5,077 nucleotides of DNA from Clostridia bacterium (GCA_017501865.1 JAFVWD010000366.1:1-5077); one strand, 5' to 3'; numbered from the stretch's first letter, positions 1-5,077 are shown. A program made the numbers and translations. Notes: generated by a model not told the origin, from the letters alone.

Positions 1-1118
1 ATGAGGTTAATTCGCTTTTAAGAATTGCTGAAGAGAATAATTCATCTTTTCCACGTTGGGAGCTTTTAGGAATAAATGCAGGCTGTATGGTAGGCGACCC
101 AGGAGCAATAGTTGTTGCAGATGCTTACCTCAAAAATATCAGAAATTATGATGCTGAAAAGGCACATAAAATAATTGTCGCTTCAACAAAAGGTGAAAAG
201 AAATTATTTAATAAAGAATTCCACACAATAAGACCTGTGTGCGAACAATATTTAAAAGAAGCTTTCGTTCCTGATGAATTGAGTGACACATTAGAATATT
301 TACTTGCGGATTACACAATGTACCTTTTCAGTAAAGAAAAGGGTGATAAAGAAAACGCAGAGTTCTTTTTGAACAGAGCGAAAACCTATAAAGATAACTA
401 TAATGAAAAACTCGGATTCTTAGCACCGCGAAAACAGGATGGTGAATTTGTATTTGAAGAAAATGAGTATGACGATGACGGATGCGTAGAGAGTAATATT
501 TTCCAGCAGACATGGTTTGTGCCTTATGATGTAAAAGGTCTTTTTGAGTTGTTTGGTAAAGAACGAGCACTTACACTTTTAGAGAGATTTTTTGAAAAAG
601 CAGATTTTACACAGCTCTGGAATGATGATTATAACCATTCAAACGAGCCTTGTCACAACATAACTCACTATTTTGATTTATTCGGACTTTCACACCGTAC
701 ACAGTATTGGACCCGCCGTGTACAGAAGGAGGCATACAGAACAGGCGCTTATGGATTTTGCGGTAATGAAGATGTTGGTCAGCTTTCTGCATGGTATGTA
801 TTGTCTGCTTTGGGATTTGCTCAGGTTTGTCCGGGATATCAGGATTATTTTATAAATACACCTTTATTTAAAAGAGCTACAGTAAAATTAAATAAAGAAT
901 ATCATTCCTGTGAAAATGCTGACACCTTTACGGTTGAATGTGATAAAGATCCGCTCGAATATCCGTACATCAGTAAGATGGAATTCAACGGAAAAGTGAT
1001 AAAAAGACCGTATTTGTCGTATTTCGAAATAACCTCAGGCGGAACCTTAAGATTTGAACTTTCAAAAGACCCTGTTACAGATTATTTTGAAAAGGTTGAA
1101 AAATCATTTTTAGATTAA
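1..1118 (+). CDS. GH92 family alpha-mannosidase, C-terminal half (5' end cut by window)
   Basis: An exo-acting, calcium-dependent alpha-mannosidase that removes mannose from N-glycan or yeast-mannan type oligosaccharides. The frame is open from base 3 to the TAA at 1116-1118, giving 371 residues; GH92 proteins are usually about 700-760, so roughly half is missing to the left. The ATG at 87 is internal: the codons before it read FPRWELLGINAG, which continues into GCMVGDPGA, a GH92 hallmark. Other hallmarks follow: VESNIFQQTWFVPYD (Glu codon at 489, in the position of the family's catalytic acid), HSNEPCHN (from about 636, normally a metal/substrate-binding NEP segment), and CGNEDVGQLSAWYVLSALGF (from about 759), where the Asp codon at 771 fits the family's general base. 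A beta-rich C-terminal domain ends the protein. A strong terminator directly follows, so this is the last gene of its transcript. The family is certain; the linkage specificity and cellular location cannot be judged without the N-terminus. Confidence 0.93.
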   Translation, partial: EVNSLLRIAEENNSSFPRWELLGINAGCMVGDPGAIVVADAYLKNIRNYDAEKAHKIIVASTKGEKKLFNKEFHTIRPVCEQYLKEAFVPDELSDTLEYLLADYTMYLFSKEKGDKENAEFFLNRAKTYKDNYNEKLGFLAPRKQDGEFVFEENEYDDDGCVESNIFQQTWFVPYDVKGLFELFGKERALTLLERFFEKADFTQLWNDDYNHSNEPCHNITHYFDLFGLSHRTQYWTRRVQKEAYRTGAYGFCGNEDVGQLSAWYVLSALGFAQVCPGYQDYFINTPLFKRATVKLNKEYHSCENADTFTVECDKDPLEYPYISKMEFNGKVIKRPYLSYFEITSGGTLRFELSKDPVTDYFEKVEKSFLD

Positions 1119-1120
1119 CA

Positions 1121-1165
1121 AAAGGAGTTGTAAAAAACCGTTGAGTTTTTTGCAACTCTTTTTTT
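1121..1165 (+). terminator. Rho-independent terminator of the GH92 gene
   Basis: A long hairpin begins 3 nt after the GH92 stop. Bases 1121-1138 pair with 1145-1162, about 18 bp with two G-T wobbles and a six-base loop at 1139-1144. A run of T follows (1159-1165). The geometry is that of a strong intrinsic terminator on the plus strand. The opposite strand has no comparable T-run. Confidence 0.92.
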
Positions 1166-1175
1166 GTGTTATAAT
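1147..1175 (+). promoter_or_regulatory. Extended -10 promoter candidate for the sigma/anti-sigma operon
   Basis: A perfect TATAAT lies at 1170-1175, preceded by TG at 1167-1168 with one intervening base, so it fits the extended -10 type. The -35 position at the usual 17-bp spacing is TTTTTG (1147-1152), a poor match that lies inside the preceding terminator stem. An extended -10 element can compensate for this. It sits 53 bp before the ATG at 1229 and is the best housekeeping-type promoter in the gap. An additional ECF-type promoter in the same gap is possible but weaker. Confidence 0.6.
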
Positions 1176-1228
1176 ATTTTGTCACCAAAATTATACTTCA
1201 ATCGTTTTTAGAGTGAAAGGAGGACGTT

Positions 1229-1717
1229 ATGAGTAAACGAGATCTCGAAACTAAATTTGAAGCTAAATATAATGAATATGGCAATATGCTTTATAAAATT
1301 GCATTTTTATATTTAGGTAATAAAAGCGATTGCGAAGATGTGTTACAGGATGTATTTACTAAATATCTTACAGGTAAATATAAATTTAAAAATACTGAAC
1401 ACGAAAAAGCGTGGTTTATAAGGGTGACGCAAAATAAGTGTTTGGATTATCTTAAAAAGTCGGGTCGTAAAAACGCAAGTGTTGATGATAAAGAGATAAC
1501 TGATACATACAGTTACGACGAAACAGCACAGGATATAATTTCAAAAGTAATTGCGTTACCAGATAAATATAAATCAGCCATAATTCTTTATTATTACAAT
1601 GATTATAGTGTAGAAGAAATATCAGAAACCTTAAAAATCAGCAAATCAGCTGTGAAAAAACGATTGCAACGAGGTAGAGATATATTAAAAATTGAATTGG
1701 AGGATTACGCAATATGA
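1229..1717 (+). CDS. RNA polymerase sigma factor, ECF (sigma-70) subfamily
   Basis: A 162-residue alternative sigma factor, the typical length of the ECF group, which has only regions 2 and 4. Region 2 spans about residues 12-78, with DCEDVLQDVFTKYL (34-47) matching the core-RNAP-binding and -10-melting helices and AWFIRVTQNKCLDYLKK (61-77) closing it. A short linker (79-103) follows. Region 4 is about 104-156: LPDKYKSAIILYYYNDYSVEEI and SKSAVKKRLQRGRDIL form the helix-turn-helix that reads the -35 element. The start is fixed by an aaaggagg site at 1216-1223, 5 nt before the ATG. The gene overlaps the next by ATGA (1714-1717), the usual translational coupling of an ECF sigma to its anti-sigma partner. 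Its regulon and signal cannot be read from the sequence. Codon use looks more AT-rich than in the GH92 gene. Confidence 0.95.
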   Translation: MSKRDLETKFEAKYNEYGNMLYKIAFLYLGNKSDCEDVLQDVFTKYLTGKYKFKNTEHEKAWFIRVTQNKCLDYLKKSGRKNASVDDKEITDTYSYDETAQDIISKVIALPDKYKSAIILYYYNDYSVEEISETLKISKSAVKKRLQRGRDILKIELEDYAI

Positions 1718-2625
1718 AAAAAGATGATTTTAAAAAATCTATAGATAATATAAACCCTGATGCATATATGGGTAACAGATTAAAAGCAAAAATTACTACT
1801 GATATGCCAGTAAAAAATAACGGACGAGTTACAGTCTGCATAACTGCATTTTGTCTTGCATTTGCAATTATTTTTGGTGTAGCCTTCTTAACCCCACCAA
1901 CTACACCAACCGTGCAAACTACAACAAATAATTCAGGAGTAGAGAATGTAAAAATAAGTCCTTTTATAATAGTTGCAAGTGCGGCTGATGCTGAGGATGG
2001 GGAAACTATAACAGAAAATAAAGTGTTAGAGTTAAATGAAGAATATCCGTATGAGATGTATCTGAAAGTAAAGGATGCAAGGGGGCTTTCAGATGTAGAA
2101 AAGGGTGAACTTATAGATGTGTTAGAAACCGATTTGGAAAAATGTTATACAGAAAACAAATGGCTTGTAAGAAGAACAGAAATTGGTGTGATTGAAAATA
2201 TTGTTTTTGCTCAAAATACATTTAATGAATTTAAACTTGATTTGGATGATACTGAAAACATTAAATCAATAAATGTAAAAAATACATCAAAGTATGGTCA
2301 AATGGTATATAACACAAATAAGCCAACTTTTAAAGTCCCCGAACATGGCAATTTTATAAATATTGGTTGGGAACACGGGAACAACTTATCTGCCAATGGT
2401 CAAGATTTCGATTTTGAAAAAAGTAGTTTCTACTGGGACCATACAGAAGAAATGGAAAAAGCATTTAATGAAGATATAAATACACCATTTTCAACTTTCA
2501 ACGATACAATTACTTTTACAGTTGAATATAACGACGGCTCAAAAGCAATAGGCGTAGTTGACCTTGTTTTTGATGATAGTGGTAACGCTAAGGTTGTTTG
2601 TAGAAATTATGATTATGTTGCATAA
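1714..2625 (+). CDS. Putative membrane-anchored anti-sigma factor with a large extracytoplasmic domain
   Basis: A 303-residue protein probably holding the upstream ECF sigma factor inactive at the membrane. The first 38 residues are cytoplasmic, charged and partly amphipathic (DDFKKSIDNINPDAYMGNRLKAKI), as in the short sigma-binding segments of Clostridia anti-sigma proteins. One membrane span follows at about 39-59, then a Pro/Thr/Asn-rich linker (60-78) and an extracytoplasmic domain of about 225 residues. No HxxxCxxC zinc anti-sigma motif is present: the cysteines are at 42 and 47 (within the span), 144 and 296. The ectodomain contains aromatic and acidic stretches but no domain that I recognise. 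A ggagg site at 1699-1703 lies 10 nt before the ATG, and the start overlaps the sigma stop. The anti-sigma role is inferred from operon position and topology; a sensor or an envelope protein regulated with the sigma factor is the alternative. Confidence 0.75.
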   Translation: MKKDDFKKSIDNINPDAYMGNRLKAKITTDMPVKNNGRVTVCITAFCLAFAIIFGVAFLTPPTTPTVQTTTNNSGVENVKISPFIIVASAADAEDGETITENKVLELNEEYPYEMYLKVKDARGLSDVEKGELIDVLETDLEKCYTENKWLVRRTEIGVIENIVFAQNTFNEFKLDLDDTENIKSINVKNTSKYGQMVYNTNKPTFKVPEHGNFINIGWEHGNNLSANGQDFDFEKSSFYWDHTEEMEKAFNEDINTPFSTFNDTITFTVEYNDGSKAIGVVDLVFDDSGNAKVVCRNYDYVA

Positions 2626-2635
2626 GGGTTAATGT

Positions 2636-2688
2636 AAAAAGTCGACAGAGTCGGGAAGCAAAGCTCCCCGACTCTGTCTTTAATAATT
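2636..2688. terminator. Bidirectional Rho-independent terminator between convergent transcripts
   Basis: GC-rich hairpin: 2644-2655 pairs perfectly with 2667-2678 (12 bp). After one A-C mismatch, 2657-2659 pairs with 2663-2665 around an AAA loop. On the plus strand it is followed by TTTAATAATT, a moderate U-tract. On the minus strand the A-run at 2636-2640 becomes a T5 tract. It lies 18 bp after the anti-sigma stop and 28 bp beyond the stop of the minus-strand membrane protein, so it serves both. Confidence 0.9.
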
Positions 2689-2706
2689 CTTCCCCAAGAA
2701 TTTATC

Positions 2707-2934
2707 TTATGCAGCACATTTTACTAAGAGTAAAATAGCGCCAACAATAAGAACTAAAGGTAATAAAAGCAATAATCCGCCTGCAGACATTATAAGTACA
2801 ACGAGTAATGGTAATGCTACAACAAAGAGAATTACTGCAATAATTTTAGCAAGCCCCCATGTGACCTTTAAAGCTAATTTAACTGCGTAAAAGAAAAGTG
2901 CAAGTGTTAACAGGCTAACAATTATTTCTAACAT
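2707..2934 (-). CDS. Small hydrophobic membrane protein of unknown function
   Basis: A 75-residue, almost wholly hydrophobic protein. Two or three membrane helices can be drawn: about residues 3-20, 28-48 (IIAVILFVVALPLLVVLIM), and 52-71 after a GG turn. The few charged residues are Lys at 19, 23, 30 and 72 and Glu at 3. The end is VKCAA, a single cysteine near the C-terminus. I do not recognise a named family. The start is well supported: the minus strand carries aaaggagg (2950 to 2943) 8 nt before the ATG, and that Shine-Dalgarno lies inside the upstream small ORF, whose end overlaps this start by 20 nt, so the two are probably translationally coupled. It ends at the shared terminator. Small multi-span proteins like this can be holin-like, toxin-like or envelope-stress proteins, but nothing here decides between these. 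Confidence 0.8.
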   Translation of the reverse strand: MLEIIVSLLTLALFFYAVKLALKVTWGLAKIIAVILFVVALPLLVVLIMSAGGLLLLLPLVLIVGAILLLVKCAA

Positions 2935-3046
2935 TTGAATTACCTCCTTTTGTAGTAATTTCTATTCCTAATTTTTTTGAATATTCCGGTTGATTATTTA
3001 TTTTTTTCAAAAGAGAAATAAGCTTTATTCTTGTTTTAGTGTCCAT
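2915..3046 (-). CDS. Small basic protein of 43 residues, unknown function
   Basis: On the minus strand, ATG at 3046-3044 opens a 43-codon frame that closes with TAG at 2917-2915. A gaaaggag Shine-Dalgarno (3061 to 3054) stands 7 nt before the ATG, as good as those of the neighbouring genes. The protein begins MDTKTRIKLISLLKKINNQP, continues EYSKKLGIEITTKGG and ends VRNNC. It is basic (9 Lys/Arg against 3 Asp/Glu) with an amphipathic N-terminal helix and no membrane span. Its last 20 nt overlap the start of the hydrophobic 75-residue protein, and its AAA-GGA-GGT codons serve as that gene's ribosome-binding site. It may be a functional small protein or a leader peptide coupling translation to the next gene. 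No named family is recognised. Confidence 0.65.
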   Translation of the reverse strand: MDTKTRIKLISLLKKINNQPEYSKKLGIEITTKGGNSNVRNNC

Positions 3047-3078
3047 TGGAGTTCTCCTTTCTTAAACTTCCTTGTTGC

Positions 3079-3113
3079 ATTTTTATAATAGCTTATATGA
3101 ATATAAAACTGAA
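3079..3113 (-). promoter_or_regulatory. Promoter candidate for the small-protein/membrane-protein pair
   Basis: On the minus strand, TATTAT (3090 to 3085) is preceded at 17 bp by TTCAGT (3113 to 3108), a weak -35. The -10 lies in a 14-nt sequence (GCTATTATAAAAAT, 3092 to 3079) that recurs exactly in front of the XRE regulator gene, which strengthens the case for the -10. It lies 38 bp before the small-protein ATG. A short inverted repeat TTATAT-ga-ATATAA (3093-3106) occupies the spacer. The rest of the 3047-3158 gap shows nothing else that I can name. Confidence 0.4.
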
Positions 3114-3158
3114 TAACAATAACTGCACATTAGGGTGGCAAAATATTACAAAAAGTGC

Positions 3159-3196
3159 AAAAAATGAGGATTATCTGAAATTAATCAGATAATCCT
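3159..3196 (-). terminator. Rho-independent terminator of the XRE regulator gene, containing its stop codon
   Basis: A perfect 12-bp inverted repeat: 3167-3178 pairs with 3185-3196 around a 6-nt loop (3179-3184). The A-run at 3159-3164 gives a T6 tract on the minus strand, so termination is of the leftward transcript. The right arm encodes the last residues (GLSD) of the regulator and the TAA lies in the loop, so coding and terminator sequences overlap. Confidence 0.85.
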
Positions 3197-3687
3197 TTGA
3201 TTTCGTTGTATTTTTCAATATTTATTTTTCCGTTTGCCGGCATCTGTTCTACCCAGAGCTGAAGGGTTTCAACTGTTATAGAAATTCGTTCCAATTCCTG
3301 TTGAATGAAAACAAAATCTTTGATTTCGCTTTCGTCAATATTGCCGTCTGCTGTTATTTCTATGAGTCTTTCCTGGCTTTTCTTCATCGTATTGAGTGAA
3401 GAAAGCATTTCTAAAACAATTTGTGCCAAATCTTTAACCTTCACTTCGGGTACATACTTCTGACCGATTTCGCACATCTGAGAGCAGTAGTGGTTACAAA
3501 GCGAGGGTTCCTTATAAATTTCCGAAAGAAGAACCACTTCTTCCGGGTGAATATTAAATTTCCCGTTTTCAATTCTTTCGAGTCTTTCGTAAGTTAAAAT
3601 CTGATTTTTTTTACTTGCCTCGTCACAGACTTCTTCACGTGTTAAATCTAACTTTTTTCGTAATTCTTTATAAATTGTGTCAGCCAT
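3181..3687 (-). CDS. XRE-type helix-turn-helix regulator with C-terminal helical domain
   Basis: A 168-residue cytoplasmic DNA-binding protein. Residues about 4-62 form a Cro/C1-type domain: LRKKLDLTREEVCDEASKKN and LTYERLERIENGKFNIHPEEV carry the scaffold and recognition helices, and LERIENGK is the typical XRE core. Next comes a short Cys-rich segment, CNHYCSQMC (64-72). The remainder (84-168) is predicted helical, with VLEMLSSLNTM, then an ADGNIDESEI loop (113-122), a long helix ELERISITVETLQLWVEQM (131-149) and a similar ANGKINIEKY loop (151-160). It resembles a recurrent Clostridia XRE protein of unknown target. The start is set by ggagaagg (3698 to 3691) in front of the ATG. It is transcribed divergently from the sugar symporter across 123 bp. 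Autoregulation is likely for this class, and control of the symporter is only inferred. It may dimerise through the C-terminal helices. Confidence 0.88.
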   Translation of the reverse strand: MADTIYKELRKKLDLTREEVCDEASKKNQILTYERLERIENGKFNIHPEEVVLLSEIYKEPSLCNHYCSQMCEIGQKYVPEVKVKDLAQIVLEMLSSLNTMKKSQERLIEITADGNIDESEIKDFVFIQQELERISITVETLQLWVEQMPANGKINIEKYNEIKGLSD

Positions 3688-3703
3688 TTTCCTTCTCCAA
3701 TAA

Positions 3704-3731
3704 ATTAATGTATTTTTATAATAGCATTAAT
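3704..3731. promoter_or_regulatory. Inverted repeat around the regulator's -10, candidate operator
   Basis: ATTAATG (3704-3710) and its exact reverse complement CATTAAT (3725-3731) are separated by 14 nt, so the half-sites are 21 bp apart, two helical turns. The pair encloses the putative -10 of the XRE gene. The placement fits autorepression by a dimeric XRE protein, but 7-bp arms in AT-rich DNA can arise by chance. Confidence 0.35.
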
Positions 3732-3746
3732 CGTTAAATAAAGCAA
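3712..3746 (-). promoter_or_regulatory. Promoter candidate for the XRE regulator gene
   Basis: On the minus strand, TTGCTT (3746 to 3741) is followed after 17 bp by TATTAT (3723 to 3718), 30 bp before the ATG at 3687. The -10 sits in the same 14-nt sequence found before the small-protein gene. Its -35 is 6 bp from the -35 of the divergent symporter promoter, so polymerases or a regulator at one site would affect the other. Confidence 0.5.
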
Positions 3747-3752
3747 TATTTA

Positions 3753-3781
3753 TTGACATTACCTACTAAAAAGTTTAAAAT
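3753..3781 (+). promoter_or_regulatory. Sigma-A type promoter for the sugar symporter
   Basis: A perfect TTGACA (3753-3758), a 17-bp spacer, then TAAAAT (3776-3781), five of six matches to the consensus. Transcription would start near 3788, about 22 nt before the ATG. This is the best housekeeping promoter in the window. Confidence 0.75.
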
Positions 3782-3797
3782 TAAATTATATTTTAAA
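3774..3797. promoter_or_regulatory. Inverted repeat over the symporter -10 and start site, candidate operator
   Basis: TTTAAAAT (3774-3781) and ATTTTAAA (3790-3797) are perfect 8-bp arms with an 8-nt spacer. They cover the -10 hexamer and the expected transcription start, where a bound repressor would block polymerase. The composition is pure A/T, so chance is a real alternative. Confidence 0.3.
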
Positions 3798-3810
3798 AGT
3801 GGGTGAATTT

Positions 3811-5077
3811 ATGGCAGCACTAATAGAAAAAGCAAAATCTACAATAGGTTTAGCCAAAAAATACTGGCATGAGCCACCAAAGGGAAATTATATTTCATAT
3901 AAAGAAATTGCATCGTTAAGTGGTGCTGGTTTTGGCGTTTATTGGGCAACACTTTTGCCTATGGCTATAGCACTTAATGCCTCTAATTTTTTAGTGGGTG
4001 CGTGTATTGGTCTTAAACCAATGGATTTACAAATAATGCTCAATATTGCAAATATAATCGGCATTCCTTTAGGTATTTTTCGTAGCTGGTATTACGACAA
4101 CCATAAATTAAAGGGCGGTAAATTCTTGCCTTTCATACAAATGTCGGTAGTACCAATGGTTCTTGTTTCTACAATTTTTGTGTGGCTACCGTATGAAAGC
4201 TTCAGTTATATTTTAAAAGCAATTGTTGTAGAAATAATGTATCTGCTTTTAAATGTATTTTTATGTTTTTATAATGAAAGCTATACATATTTTCAGCAAA
4301 TTATAACCCCTGATGCTCAGGAAAGAACTACAGTAATGAGCATTTCTCAGGTTATTTATTCATTAGCCCCAACAATTACAAACTTGTTTATTCCATTGAT
4401 TGCAGTTCTTACCGGTGGACTTAATAATATCTGGACTTATAGAATAATTTACCCTATATTTACTGTAATAGGTATGTTTATAAGCCTGATTTTCTTTTCA
4501 AAGGTTAAAGAACGACTTGTTTTACCTAAGAAAAAATTGGAACCGGTAAGAATGTTTGATGCTATAAGAGAGGTAGCTAAAAATAAATATTACTGGATTA
4601 TTCAGTCGGCAAACTGGGTAGTGTTTTTAGAATCAGGCTATGGCGTGGTTTTGGGTTGGTCTTTTGTTTATGCTTTCGAGGGTAAATATCAGGCATCGCT
4701 CGGTATTGCTAATACAGTCATAGGTAATGCGGCACTCTGGTCAATGCTTTTAGCCCCAATAGTAATTAAAAAGATTGGTAAACGAAATCTTTTAATTACA
4801 GCTAACGCAATAAACGTTTTCGTGCTTTTGGCACTTTATTTTGTTTATGAAAATCTTTTGCTTATTTGTGTTATATGGTATATAAATACTTTTATAAACA
4901 CATTCTGGAATATAGTTCAGCACAATATTAATGCAGATATGCGAGATTATCATCAATGGAAAACCGGTGTAAGAGTAGACGGACTTTTCGGGCCACTCGG
5001 TATGATTGGTACTGTTATAGGCTTTTTTACAGGTATGGTTTATCCTGCGGTCTATGAAAAAATGGGACTTTTAGAAG
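3811..5077 (+). CDS. GPH-family sugar:cation symporter (MFS superfamily), 3' end cut by window
   Basis: An inner-membrane secondary transporter of the glycoside-pentoside-hexuronide:cation symporter type, which imports sugars or glycosides with Na+ or H+. ATG at 3811 starts an open frame of 422 codons with no stop before the right edge; family members run about 450-520, so only the last part is missing. A polar N-terminus (1-33) leads into many hydrophobic spans, the clearer ones near 36-56, 74-91, 108-126, 132-153, 178-200, 211-230, 264-288, 294-318, 327-346, 348-366 and 393-411. Family-like features are YDNHKLKGGKFLPF after the second clear span, a charged central loop (231-260), and ADMRDYHQWKTGVRVDG (375-391) before the last visible span. 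The ribosome-binding site is weak (gtgggtga, 3799-3806). The substrate is unknown; the GH92 gene nearby makes mannose-containing oligosaccharides an inference only. It is divergent from the XRE regulator. Confidence 0.92.
   Translation, partial: MAALIEKAKSTIGLAKKYWHEPPKGNYISYKEIASLSGAGFGVYWATLLPMAIALNASNFLVGACIGLKPMDLQIMLNIANIIGIPLGIFRSWYYDNHKLKGGKFLPFIQMSVVPMVLVSTIFVWLPYESFSYILKAIVVEIMYLLLNVFLCFYNESYTYFQQIITPDAQERTTVMSISQVIYSLAPTITNLFIPLIAVLTGGLNNIWTYRIIYPIFTVIGMFISLIFFSKVKERLVLPKKKLEPVRMFDAIREVAKNKYYWIIQSANWVVFLESGYGVVLGWSFVYAFEGKYQASLGIANTVIGNAALWSMLLAPIVIKKIGKRNLLITANAINVFVLLALYFVYENLLLICVIWYINTFINTFWNIVQHNINADMRDYHQWKTGVRVDGLFGPLGMIGTVIGFFTGMVYPAVYEKMGLLE

Noticed and set aside
87..89. 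ATG at 87 as the start of the mannosidase gene
   Set aside because: The same frame is open to the left edge, has GH92-like residues (FPRWELLGINAG) before it, and has no Shine-Dalgarno; it is an internal methionine.
328..570. Minus-strand ORF of 80 codons inside the GH92 gene
   Set aside because: Antisense shadow of a clear coding region; the product is rich in His/Arg/Tyr with no family signal and no ribosome-binding site seen.
607..792. Minus-strand ORF of 61 codons inside the GH92 gene
   Set aside because: It lies antisense to the conserved NEP and GNED motifs; low-complexity shadow translation.
673..855. Plus-strand ORF of 60 codons in an alternate frame of GH92
   Set aside because: It is fully contained in the GH92 frame, which is strongly supported there.
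1638..1841. Minus-strand ORF of 67 codons across the sigma/anti-sigma junction
   Set aside because: Antisense to two well-supported genes; its hydrophobicity mirrors the membrane span and AT-rich codons of the plus strand.
2926..2940. Frameshift joining the 43-codon ORF to the 75-residue membrane protein as one gene
   Set aside because: Each has its own well-spaced Shine-Dalgarno and ATG, and no slippery heptamer is seen at the overlap; two coupled genes explain the layout better.
3093..3106. TTATAT-ga-ATATAA inverted repeat as an operator
   Set aside because: Arms of six A/T bases are expected by chance in such AT-rich intergenic DNA; noted only within the promoter entry.
3717..3722. TATAAT on the plus strand (also at 3084-3089) as a plus-strand promoter
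   Set aside because: No -35-like hexamer lies 16-18 bp upstream in either case, and the symporter has a far better promoter at 3753-3781. It is the reverse side of the minus-strand -10.

Overview
This window comes from an AT-rich, low-GC Gram-positive genome, most likely a gut or rumen Clostridia (Oscillospirales/Ruminococcaceae-like). The indications are strong Shine-Dalgarno sites (aaaggagg), A- and T-rich codon use, intrinsic terminators ending in T-runs, and the protein families present: a GH92 glycosidase, a GPH-family sugar symporter and an ECF sigma/anti-sigma pair. The assignment rests on family resemblance recalled from memory, not on a search.

Layout. Position 1-1118 (+) is the C-terminal half of a GH92 alpha-mannosidase whose reading frame runs in from the left edge. 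A strong hairpin terminator follows (1121-1165), with an extended -10 promoter directly behind it. That promoter would drive a two-gene operon: an ECF sigma factor (1229-1717) overlapping by ATGA a membrane-anchored putative anti-sigma factor (1714-2625). A bidirectional terminator (2636-2688) separates this operon from a converging minus-strand pair: a 43-residue basic small protein (3046 to 2915) and, overlapping it by 20 nt, a 75-residue hydrophobic membrane protein (2934 to 2707). Further right on the minus strand is a 168-residue XRE-type regulator (3687 to 3181), closed by a terminator hairpin that contains its own stop codon. Divergent from it, on the plus strand, is a GPH/MFS-type sugar:cation symporter (3811 to beyond the right edge).

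How they may work together. The mannosidase and symporter fit a carbohydrate-use locus: one trims alpha-mannosides and the other imports the products. They are not in one operon, and the genes between them are regulatory or of unknown function. The regulator and symporter share a 123-bp divergent intergenic region with back-to-back promoter-like hexamers and inverted repeats, so the regulator is a reasonable candidate to control itself and perhaps the symporter. The sigma/anti-sigma pair looks like an independent envelope-sensing module. No CRISPR array, mobile element, tRNA or rRNA is visible. The least explained parts are the small-protein/membrane-protein pair, the Cys-rich and EF-hand-like segments of the XRE regulator, and the non-zinc anti-sigma factor.
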